Below are positions 16,506 to 24,189 of a DNA stretch of 64,000 nucleotides, in pieces (the stretch's first letter is position 1; each line of letters opens with the position of its first letter). The position numbers and the translations under genes were made by a program. Below the pieces are notes generated by a model. That model ran no database searches. It saw nothing but the letters and a program-made list of their open reading frames with translations, and was not told the origin of the DNA. The DNA is from Thermostichus sp047461615. Lineage in GTDB: Bacteria; Cyanobacteriota; Cyanobacteriia; Thermostichales; Thermostichaceae. The stretch spans positions 73,518 to 137,517 of the forward strand of contig NZ_JANSHI010000004.1 of assembly GCF_047461615.1 (NCBI RefSeq), written 5' to 3'.

Positions 16506-17282
16506 CTACTCTCTGAGCGCTTGGCCATTGCCGGCAAACGAGGCCAGCAAAGCCTGAACCTCCTGGGGCTCCAACAGGCGAAACTGACCTGGCTTGAGGT
16601 TGCCAAGGCGCAGCGGGCCAATCGCCTCCCGGTGTAAGCTGAGCACAGGATGACCCAGCTGCTCGGCCACCCGCCGAATTTGCCGCTTACGGCCCTCAAA
16701 CAAGACCACCCTCAGCCACGAGGAGTTGGAGTTTTTTCTAAAGGGAGGCGGATTACAAAACTCCACCACTGCCGGCAGAGTAGTAGACCCATCCAAATCG
16801 ACGCCCTCCCGCCACCGTTGTAGGGTGGCCTGGCTAGGGCGCCCCTGCACCTGCACCCAATAGGTCTTGGGCAGATGATAGCGCGGGTGGGTCAGCTTCA
16901 GGGTCAGGTCGCCGTCGTTGGTGAGCAGCAAAGCGCCACTGCTGTCAGCGTCCAGCCGGCCCACTGGATAGAGACGGATCTGCTGGTTCCAGGGTGGCGG
17001 AAGCAGATCCAGGACGGTCTTGCGCCCCCAGGGATCCTTGCAGGTAGACAAGACCCCCCGGGGCTTGTGCAGGAGCAAAACGTAGCGGGCCGGATCCCCG
17101 CAGGAGATTGCCTGCCCATCCACTTCGATGCAATCCCGTTCCGGATCGGCTTTAAAGCCCAGCTCGGTGACCACCTTCCCATTGACCCGAATGCGCCCGG
17201 CCAGGATCCAGGCTTCCACCTGGCGGCGGGAAGCTAGCCCCTGCCGAGCCAAAAGCTTCTGGAGCCGCTGGGGTGCTGCCAT
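16506..17282 (-). CDS. Pseudouridine synthase, RsuA/RluB/RluE/RluF family
   Basis: About 258 aa. An N-terminal S4 RNA-binding domain (MAAPQRLQKLLARQGLASRR, then GRIRVNGKVV) precedes the catalytic domain. The catalytic Asp is in GRLDADSSGALLLTNDG. Other family marks are LLHKPRGVLSTCKDP, HPRYHLPKTYWV and EGRKRQIRRVAEQLGHPVLSLHR. It should convert uridine to pseudouridine in rRNA; the general arrangement is RluB-like, but the target site cannot be read from the sequence. ATG at 17282 is chosen (an alternative is six bases upstream). Confidence 0.93.
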   Translation of the reverse strand: MAAPQRLQKLLARQGLASRRQVEAWILAGRIRVNGKVVTELGFKADPERDCIEVDGQAISCGDPARYVLLLHKPRGVLSTCKDPWGRKTVLDLLPPPWNQQIRLYPVGRLDADSSGALLLTNDGDLTLKLTHPRYHLPKTYWVQVQGRPSQATLQRWREGVDLDGSTTLPAVVEFCNPPPFRKNSNSSWLRVVLFEGRKRQIRRVAEQLGHPVLSLHREAIGPLRLGNLKPGQFRLLEPQEVQALLASFAGNGQALRE

Positions 17283-17556
17283 AGGCACTGGGTAGCAAAG
17301 GAAGCAGAACCTTACCTCCTAGGAGGAGGCGGGTGTGGTGCCGGCTCTGGGCAGATAACTAGAGGAAGAGCTGTAGGACACCTTAAGCCTAACAAATCCT
17401 AGAACTTTGCGGTTGCTAACCTCTCAAAAGGCAACCGATGAGCTATCGCCCTGCTGGACTGCAAGGTTCACCAACCGGTTGCGGCCTCTTAGGCAGCAGG
17501 ACGGGTCTCCTCTTACCTCCTGCAACCCCCGATGGTTAAGGGCTGAAATGGTGCAG

Positions 17557-18000
17557 CTACTGGCCGTCCAACTCCTCGGCCTCGCCACCATCCCCCTCTT
17601 CAACCGTTTCCTGGTCTTTGGAGGAGGATCCCTGCTGTCGAGCCTCGGCTTCCCGTTTCAGTTGGTTGAGCAGGGCCAAGACTCGGGACCCCCGTTCCAA
17701 GGAGCGATCTTGTAAAAACGCCACCGTCGGCACTCGTCGCAGGCCCAGCCGCTGGCCAATCTCCCGCCGCACGAAGGGGGTGGCGGCGACCAACCCTTCC
17801 ATTGCTTGCCGCTGGGCTGCTTCGTCGCCATAGATGCTGACGAAGATGCGGGCGTTTTGCAGGTCGCTGGAAACCTCTACGTCCACAATGCTGACCATGC
17901 CCGCCCCCACGCGGGCATCTTTGATCTCCGAGAGCAGGATCTGGCTAACCTCTCGCTTGATCTGCTCGGCTACCCGGGCTACCCGTCGCTCTGTTGCCAT
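17557..18000 (-). CDS. rbfA: 30S ribosome-binding factor A
   Basis: RbfA helps 16S rRNA 5'-end processing and late 30S maturation, and supports growth in the cold. The KH-like fold is visible: RRVARVAEQIKREVSQIL, VSIVDVEVSSDLQNARIFVSIYG, FVRREIGQRLGLRRVPTVAFLQDRSLERGSRV, LLNQL. An acidic tail follows. The frame is open to 18069, but the ATG at 18000 has a GAGGATC ribosome site and gives the standard start MATERRVARV, 147 aa. Confidence 0.95.
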   Translation of the reverse strand: MATERRVARVAEQIKREVSQILLSEIKDARVGAGMVSIVDVEVSSDLQNARIFVSIYGDEAAQRQAMEGLVAATPFVRREIGQRLGLRRVPTVAFLQDRSLERGSRVLALLNQLKREAEARQQGSSSKDQETVEEGDGGEAEELDGQ

Positions 18001-18169
18001 TTTTCGATCCTCAGGTTCCTGTCCTCTGCAAACTTCGGCCCTTGGGGAGTGCTGGCTTCTCCGCGCCATGTTCTCAGAACAGTAGCAGATGCTACGCGCC
18101 TCTTCTCCTTCCCCCTCTATTTTGGGTCAATGTCCACCCTCTCCTGAGTAGGAATACCTAAAGCCAGCG

Positions 18170-18400
18170 ATGGATGGAGACAAGATGATCAAGACCCCAG
18201 AGGCGCTGCGGCGCTCCGTGGAGCAGTTCATGCTCGATGTAACGGAGCCGCTCGATCCGCTACTTGCCCTCAAGCTAACTCAGGTGGTGGTGATGCTGGG
18301 AGATACAGCTTACGCCATGGGCTACAGCGATGGCCAGCGAAGTCTCTGCCCTGGCCGTCTTTTGGGAGATAGACACTGCCGGCAGCCTGAGGGGAATTGA
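18170..18400 (+). CDS. Small hypothetical protein, 76 aa
   Basis: I do not recognise a family. The first 60 residues look protein-like: PEALRRSVEQFMLDV, DPLLALKLTQVVVMLGDTAYAMGY, with a predicted helical character. The last 15 residues are basic and less convincing. Two ATG starts are possible (18170 and 18185). The gene lies between the divergent rbfA and the photolyase, whose ATG is 50 bases downstream, and could be co-transcribed with it. Confidence 0.5.
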   Translation: MDGDKMIKTPEALRRSVEQFMLDVTEPLDPLLALKLTQVVVMLGDTAYAMGYSDGQRSLCPGRLLGDRHCRQPEGN

Positions 18401-18449
18401 AGAGAGGAAGGAAAAGCAGCCAAGATGGGATCCAGTTGCTTGGCCTCCT

Positions 18450-19913
18450 ATGACTTCCCTAGTTCTCCTCTGGCATCGCCGCGATCTGCGCCTAGGAGAC
18501 AACACAGCCCTCCATGTGGCAGCCCAGCGCAGCCCCCAGGTAGTGCCGGTTTTCGTTTTCGACCCCCAACTTCTGCAGCGGGCAGACATGGCCCCAGCCC
18601 GGGTGGCGTTTCTGCTCCAGGCGTTGCAGGACCTGCAGGAGCGCTACGCCCAGATGGGGATCCCACTCCTGTGGCGGCGGGGAGATCCAGCCGTGGAGCT
18701 GCGGCAGTTGGCCGCCGAGCTAGGGGCGCAGGCCGTGTTTTGGAACGAGGATCTGGATCCCTGGGCTCGGCAGCAGGAGAGTCGGGTGCGGGCCAGCTTG
18801 GCGGAAGCTGGGATCCCGTCTTTTTCTTACCAAGACATGCTGCTGCACGGGCCAGGGGAAGTGTTGACCCAGGCGGGGGAGCCCTACTCGGTTTTTACCC
18901 CTTTCTGGCGCCGCTGGTCTAGCTTGCCCAAGCCGGATCCCTTCCCCATCCCCAAGGGTCTGCAGCCGTTGTCCAGCCTGAAAGCCCAACCTCTGCCCAG
19001 CTTGGCGGATCTGGGCTTTGTCTGCAACCAGCGGATCCCGGCCGCGGGTGAGAGTGTGGCTCAGAGGCTTCTAGAGGATTTCTGCCAGGGCCTGCGCATT
19101 TTCGAGTACGAGCGGGCTCGCGACTTCCCCGCCGAGCAGGGCACCTCTCTTCTTAGTCCCCACCTCTGCTGGGGAACCATCGGCATTCGGCGGGTGTGGC
19201 AGGCCACCTGTGAAGTGGAAGCGGAGGCCCGCAGCGAAGAGGCCGAGAGCAGCCTGCGCACGTGGCGGCAGGAGCTGTGCTGGCGCGAGTTTTACAAGCA
19301 TGTCTTGGCCCACTGGCCCCATGTGGAAAGCGGAGCCTACCGACGAGCCTTTGATGCGCTGGAATGGGACAACCGCCAGGACTGGTTTCAGGCCTGGTGT
19401 GCCGGCCAGACGGGCTACCCCATTGTGGATGCGGCCATGCGCCAGCTCAACGAAACTGGCTGGATGCACAACCGCTGCCGCATGATCGTGGCCAGCTTTT
19501 TAACCAAGGATCTCCTCATCGACTGGCGCTGGGGGGAGCGCTACTTCATGCAAAAGCTTGTAGACGGGGATCTGGCTGCCAACAACGGCGGCTGGCAGTG
19601 GAGCGCCGGTGTGGGCACGGATCCCAGGCCCCTGCGCATCTTCAACCCAGCCACCCAGGCGGCCCGCTACGACCCAGAGGGGGAGTATATCCGCCGCTAC
19701 CTGCCGGAGCTAGCGGGGCTGGATACCCCAGCTTTGCTGTGGGTGGGGAATGACCCCAAGGGATCCTGGGCTCTGCAGGAGCGGCGGCGCTGCGGCTACC
19801 CGGATCCCATCGTGGATCACAAGGTGCAGCAGCAGGAGTTCAAGCGGCGCTACCAGGCAGTGCAGCACGGCCACTCTAAGCCCGCTCAAGGCAGTCTTTC
19901 TCCTCCTTTCTGA
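18450..19913 (+). CDS. phr: Deoxyribodipyrimidine photolyase (class I CPD type)
   Basis: About 487 aa. The N-terminal antenna domain starts LVLLWHRRDLRLGDNTAL. The C-terminal FAD domain contains FEYERARDFPAEQGTSLLSPHLCWGTIGIRRVW, WRQELCWREFYKHVL, and the conserved run TGYPIVDAAMRQL, GWMHNRCRM, VASFLTKDLLIDWRWGE, with NNGGWQWSAGVGTD and RIFNPATQA. It uses blue light to split cyclobutane pyrimidine dimers; the TGYP to NNGGWQW block is typical of CPD photolyases rather than plant cryptochromes. The ATG at 18450 gives the standard N-terminus; the frame is open upstream to 18330. It overlaps nothing and precedes a convergent alkaline phosphatase. Confidence 0.94.
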   Translation: MTSLVLLWHRRDLRLGDNTALHVAAQRSPQVVPVFVFDPQLLQRADMAPARVAFLLQALQDLQERYAQMGIPLLWRRGDPAVELRQLAAELGAQAVFWNEDLDPWARQQESRVRASLAEAGIPSFSYQDMLLHGPGEVLTQAGEPYSVFTPFWRRWSSLPKPDPFPIPKGLQPLSSLKAQPLPSLADLGFVCNQRIPAAGESVAQRLLEDFCQGLRIFEYERARDFPAEQGTSLLSPHLCWGTIGIRRVWQATCEVEAEARSEEAESSLRTWRQELCWREFYKHVLAHWPHVESGAYRRAFDALEWDNRQDWFQAWCAGQTGYPIVDAAMRQLNETGWMHNRCRMIVASFLTKDLLIDWRWGERYFMQKLVDGDLAANNGGWQWSAGVGTDPRPLRIFNPATQAARYDPEGEYIRRYLPELAGLDTPALLWVGNDPKGSWALQERRRCGYPDPIVDHKVQQQEFKRRYQAVQHGHSKPAQGSLSPPF

Positions 19914-19990
19914 CAAGACGTGGCAAGGACTCCTCGTCACTCCCAGAAGCGCTCCGCGCCGCCAGCAGGTTTGCGACAGCGTTGCGTAGC

Positions 19991-20018
19991 AATAAAAAAG
20001 GGGATCCGAGGGATCCCC
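19991..20018 (-). terminator. Rho-independent terminator of the alkaline phosphatase gene
   Basis: On the minus strand an 8-bp perfect stem (GGGGATCC, loop CTC, GGATCCCC; 20000-20018) is followed at once by TTTTTTATT. It lies 22 bases after the alkaline phosphatase stop, so it is well placed for that gene. The stem is made from two copies of the GGGATCC motif that is repeated throughout this genome. Confidence 0.8.
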
Positions 20019-20040
20019 GCCAATCCCCACTTGCTTGAGA

Positions 20041-21375
20041 CTACCGCCTTAGCTCGCTGGGGATGCGCTCCCCAAAGAGCACGAAGTAGAGGATGCGGTA
20101 GATGTCTGTGTTCAGGATTCCAGTGACCGGCACTAGCTCTCGAGCGTTCAGGCCCGCCGCGCGAGCAATGACCCCGCTGCCCACATCGTCCTTGCTGGCC
20201 CAGGAGATGCCAAAGGGAAAACGCTTGCCATTTTTGTCCGGAGCGGAGAGGAAGGGCTTTGTACCAGTGCCGTCCACCCCGTCAAGGGGAGCGCCGCTTT
20301 CTTCAGTAGGCGGCAGAGGATTATCGGCAGACTCGACATCCACCAGCTGCATCCCGCCAGCATTGCTGTCGCTGGTGGTAATCATGAAGGTCTTGGGATT
20401 CTTCTCGATAAAGTTGAGAATCACCCCGATGGCATCGTCAGCCCGCTTCACGGCCTCCAGGCAGCCGGAAGCGTTGAGGTTGTTGCACATGTTGTCGGTG
20501 CCCTCTTCTTCGATGACGGCGAAGAAGCCCTTGGGATTGCGGGAGATCCGCTCCAGGGCAAACTGTGTCATCTCGGCAATGGTGGGGGCGCTGGCGATGT
20601 AGTTGGGCAAGTTTGCCTTGCGCAGCTCTTCTTCAGGCTTATCGTAGAAGGTGTCCTCGACGTTGAACACCCCCAAAACCTTGGAGACATTCGCCGGCAG
20701 CTTCAGCAGCTCGTCGCGGGTATAGACGACGGCATACCCTTTTTTCTTGGCTTCCTCAATGAGGTTGCGGCCATCCTTGCGCTTCCCTTGGCCAAAGCGC
20801 CCCTGGACACCTTCCGGCAGCAGCCATTCCTCGCCAGCGCCGAGGATGATGTCTACCCCTGACTCCACCACCTGCAGGGCAATCCCCTCATAGTCGCTGC
20901 GCTTAGCAGCCTCGGCAACGAACGCAGCCGTCCCCGGCTCAATGATGGATCCCGTTTGCACCAAAGCTGTACCCAAGCCTGCCGCCACAGCCTCTTCCAT
21001 GATCGTGTTCAGGGTGCCGTTGGCCGAGGGATACTCCTTGCCGTCCGGATCCAACCCAAAGCTCTTGGCGTGAGCCCGAGTTCCTGTGGCATGGGTCACC
21101 GCTCCGGCGTTGGAAGTTCCCCCAAGCTGGTCGAAAAGGTGCCCGCGATAGGTGGTAATCACGGGAAGACGATCCCAGTTCAAGAAGCCATCTGGGCCCT
21201 TGTAGAGAATGCGCGTAATATCCCAGTGGGAGGCCGAAGTGCCATCCGGGTGGAAGAAGATGGCCCCGTTTCCGGTCGGCTTTGGCGCCGCCTGGGCCAG
21301 GCTAGAGGAAAAAAGCGAAGAGGACAGCAAACACAGCGTTGCAGCCAAAGCTGCCCTCAGAGGATGGTTACGCAT
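20041..21375 (-). CDS. PhoA-type alkaline phosphatase, secreted
   Basis: 444 aa with an N-terminal signal peptide (MRNHPLRAALAATLCLLSSS to about residue 30, AQA-A cleavage). The alkaline phosphatase superfamily metal site opens with IFFHPDGTSASHWD; the likely nucleophile region is GGTSNAGAVTHATGTRAH. Further metal-binding segments are FFAVIEEEGTDNMCNN, MITTSDSNAGGM and GISWASKDDVGSGV. It should hydrolyse phosphate esters in the periplasm and release phosphate for uptake. Upstream there are two TTAACT repeats with 11-bp period that resemble a Pho box. The terminator at 19991-20018 closes the unit. Confidence 0.88.
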   Translation of the reverse strand: MRNHPLRAALAATLCLLSSSLFSSSLAQAAPKPTGNGAIFFHPDGTSASHWDITRILYKGPDGFLNWDRLPVITTYRGHLFDQLGGTSNAGAVTHATGTRAHAKSFGLDPDGKEYPSANGTLNTIMEEAVAAGLGTALVQTGSIIEPGTAAFVAEAAKRSDYEGIALQVVESGVDIILGAGEEWLLPEGVQGRFGQGKRKDGRNLIEEAKKKGYAVVYTRDELLKLPANVSKVLGVFNVEDTFYDKPEEELRKANLPNYIASAPTIAEMTQFALERISRNPKGFFAVIEEEGTDNMCNNLNASGCLEAVKRADDAIGVILNFIEKNPKTFMITTSDSNAGGMQLVDVESADNPLPPTEESGAPLDGVDGTGTKPFLSAPDKNGKRFPFGISWASKDDVGSGVIARAAGLNARELVPVTGILNTDIYRILYFVLFGERIPSELRR

Positions 21376-21543
21376 AGCTAACCTGCTCTTGCTTGCTCAA
21401 AGCTGAACGTCAAGGAAAGTAACACAGCCTTGAGCAGTTAGCAAGAGCGCAGGCAAACACCCCTGCAGAACTTACCTGCAGCGACGACCCTCTCCTAAGG
21501 TTTGCTACTTGGCCGGGGCAGGTTGCGAGGTCTATACCTAGAG

Positions 21544-21560
21544 TTAACTATCTCTTAACT
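21544..21560. promoter_or_regulatory. Possible Pho box upstream of alkaline phosphatase
   Basis: Two TTAACT half-sites at 21544-21549 and 21555-21560 are spaced exactly one helical turn (11 bp) apart. Cyanobacterial PhoB/SphR sites are tandem PyTTAAPyPy repeats with 11-bp period. It lies about 170 bp upstream of the phosphatase start, in the 233-bp gap shared with the divergent end of the transglutaminase gene. The repeats read on the strand opposite to the gene, which weakens the case. Confidence 0.35.
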
Positions 21561-21608
21561 GCCGCATAACGTCAAGGCTTCTCGTAGAGCTTTATAGCCG
21601 TCTTCCAG

Positions 21609-23981
21609 TCAAGCTGTTCTTTTGGGAGCAGGCGTCGAACTCTTGGCCTGCCAGGACCGCTTAAGCTGTCTAAGGTGGTGTTGCCAACGCTGCAGTTCCC
21701 CGGCTTCCAGCGGGATCCCGCCAAAGCGTACTTCCAGGTAGCGCTGCAGGAACCGGATGGCCAGTTCAACCTGAGGCAAGTCGGCCTGGCGCAAGTGTTC
21801 TAGGCAAGCTTCTGGCCCTAGGTGGGCGGGGATCCCCACTGCCGTCGCCAGATCCCGAAGTTGTAGATAAAGCCTTGAGATGACCTGGCGGCGCCGCTGG
21901 GACTTGGGCAGGGCTGCCGGCAGCCAGCGCATCCCGGCAAAGGCTAGACTCGGCAGCAGGATCCCAGCTATCCAGGTGGGCCAGGGGGGCGGAGGCTGCC
22001 ACAGGGATCCCAGCAAAACCCCATTGCCGGCAGTGGCCAACAGAATCCACCCCCCATCCTGCCAGCGCAAAGCCCGATAGCGGCGGCGGCGACCCCAGTA
22101 GGCCATGGAACTGGTGATTAAAATCACCCCCACCAGGGGCAGGCTGTTCTGTTGCAGCGCTTGTCCCCAGCCCAGCAGGCTACGGCGGAAGGCGGCGACG
22201 ACATCCTCTTGCTTTTGGGGGGCGGTCACGCGGCTAGCCAGCTCTTGGATTTGCCGCCAGATCTGCCGCTGGGTGGATAGGTCGTATTGAATCACATACT
22301 TAAACCAGCGAAAGCGCAGGCTGTCGTAGAAGTCTAGGATGGGATCCCACCAGGTTTCCCGCTGGCTAACATTGGCCTCTGCCGGCGTGGCATCGAAGAT
22401 GATCCATCCATAGGGGCCAAAGGGGATCTCCGTCCAAGAATGGGCATCAGCGTTGCGCACCGCCAGGTACTTTTCCTGCGCCACCCAGCGACCGCCCAAG
22501 AAGCCATTGACCACGCGGGCCGGTATGCCAAGGCTGCGGGCCAGCACCGTCAGAGCGGTGGCAAAGTATTCGCAGTGGCCGCGGCGATGGGTAAACAAAA
22601 AAGCCTCCAAAGGCGGCTCGGCACCGGGATCTGGCAAATTGGTGGTGTAGGCGTAGTTCTCTAGCAGGTAGTTCCGCAGAGCCGTTACCTTGCCAAAGAC
22701 ATCGGGGATCCCAGCCGTGATCTCCTCTGCCAAGGCGGGAATGCGCGGATCCAGGTCTTCTGGCAACTGCAGATAGGCTTGTTGCTGGACTGGGTCAAGA
22801 GCGCTCAGCAGCTCCTCCCGGCCAAGCTGGCGCAGGCGGGGTTCCAGATCTCGTGGGATCCGGCTCACGGCACGGTAGAGATAGGGCATCCGGGGGGGCA
22901 GAGAATGGCTGACATCTCCAGTCTCGCGCAGGAGCAGGCGGCGGTTTTGCCATTGCCACCTCTGCTGTGGAGTCATCGCCCCACCTCGATCCAGCCATTC
23001 CACCTCCACCAGCGGCGCCACCCCAAAAACGGTGTTGGTGTCCAGCGGCTCTAGGTAGATGAGCTGCTCCAGCGGGAAGAACTGCAGGTCGGAGGCAGCA
23101 GGGATCAAGGGGGAGGCCGAGAGCTCAAAAACCCCTGCCGCGTTGGGGAAAATCGAGAGCGACCGATCCAGCGTCCGCGACCAAGCCCGCCCGTCGTAGC
23201 GATCAAAGCTCATGCCACGCCAGTAGAGAGACTCCACCTGGGGCGGCACCCCTGCCGGGAACTCCACCCGCATGACAACGGTGTTGTCAGTCTTGAGGGT
23301 GCCGAACTCCCCCAGGCTGACCTCTTCGGCAAAGCCAGTGGTCATCACCGGCGAACGGGCCTGCCGGCCTAAGATCCCCAAGCCGACGCGCGGAAATAGG
23401 AAAAACAAAGCCACTGACAGGACCATGGCCAGCAAGGCTAGGGATCCAAGAAACCCCAGAAAGCCAAGGTCGATCCTGCGGACTTGGCTGGCCGCCTGCG
23501 GGTGCTGCTCGGCTTGGAGGCGCAGATGATAAAGGGTGAGGTTAACTAGCCCTACCCCCACGTAAAGCAGGAAGAGGAGTCCAAAGCTAATATCTTGGTT
23601 GAACAGGGTGGCAATCGCCATCAACAGCAGCGACAACACCGCCAACTGGATGTGATCTGCTGCCCGCTCCCGCTGAAACAACTTGGCCCCCGTTAGGTAG
23701 AGCACCAGGCCAATGGCCCCATCCGAAAGCTGCAGGAAGCCCGAGAGCACCAACGCCGCCAAGCTGACCAACACGCTCACCGTCAGCGGCATCCAGAGGG
23801 GCGCATAGCGGGCAAAGCTAATCCGGGGTGGCTCCCAGAACCAACTGCCCACCCCCGCCGCCAAGCAGAGGGCGATAACCGCCGGCGACAGGGCCTGATC
23901 TCCAAGGCAGAGGGCCGTGAAGGCGATCCCCACCAGCAGGTAGATGAAGACTTTTTGGACAGCAAGCAGCGGCCAGGCCAT
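21609..23981 (-). CDS. Transglutaminase-like membrane protein (TgpA type)
   Basis: 790 aa. Residues 1-210 contain about six transmembrane helices (DUF3488-like region), followed by an extracytoplasmic part with a transglutaminase-like core: RRGHCEYFATALTVLARSLGIPARVVNGFLGG (Cys), NADAHSWTEIPFGPYGWIIFDATPAE (His and Asp), forming a complete Cys-His-Asp triad. One or two more helices follow near 610-680, then a cytoplasmic DUF4129-like tail (LYLQLRDLATAVGIPAHLGPEACLEHLR). The family is widespread beside MoxR and DUF58 genes, but neither is seen here. The biochemical role is unknown; a periplasmic protein-modifying or protease-like activity is inferred. Confidence 0.88.
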   Translation of the reverse strand: MAWPLLAVQKVFIYLLVGIAFTALCLGDQALSPAVIALCLAAGVGSWFWEPPRISFARYAPLWMPLTVSVLVSLAALVLSGFLQLSDGAIGLVLYLTGAKLFQRERAADHIQLAVLSLLLMAIATLFNQDISFGLLFLLYVGVGLVNLTLYHLRLQAEQHPQAASQVRRIDLGFLGFLGSLALLAMVLSVALFFLFPRVGLGILGRQARSPVMTTGFAEEVSLGEFGTLKTDNTVVMRVEFPAGVPPQVESLYWRGMSFDRYDGRAWSRTLDRSLSIFPNAAGVFELSASPLIPAASDLQFFPLEQLIYLEPLDTNTVFGVAPLVEVEWLDRGGAMTPQQRWQWQNRRLLLRETGDVSHSLPPRMPYLYRAVSRIPRDLEPRLRQLGREELLSALDPVQQQAYLQLPEDLDPRIPALAEEITAGIPDVFGKVTALRNYLLENYAYTTNLPDPGAEPPLEAFLFTHRRGHCEYFATALTVLARSLGIPARVVNGFLGGRWVAQEKYLAVRNADAHSWTEIPFGPYGWIIFDATPAEANVSQRETWWDPILDFYDSLRFRWFKYVIQYDLSTQRQIWRQIQELASRVTAPQKQEDVVAAFRRSLLGWGQALQQNSLPLVGVILITSSMAYWGRRRRYRALRWQDGGWILLATAGNGVLLGSLWQPPPPWPTWIAGILLPSLAFAGMRWLPAALPKSQRRRQVISRLYLQLRDLATAVGIPAHLGPEACLEHLRQADLPQVELAIRFLQRYLEVRFGGIPLEAGELQRWQHHLRQLKRSWQAKSSTPAPKRTA

Positions 23982-24189
23982 GGGCTAGGTTGCTTTGGGA
24001 TCCCTCAAGTGGCCCTTCCAAGATAGCCAAGTCTTTTTCCTTCTCCTGCCCACGATAGACCCAGCTGGCTGGTACCCCTTCTCGATTGGAGAAGACAGAC
24101 CTCTGCCGCGGCACTAGAAGGCACTAGAATCGTTAATGTTCCTTAACTTTCGTTGTTTTTCGACCTGCGCTGCGCACAGAGGGGACGAG

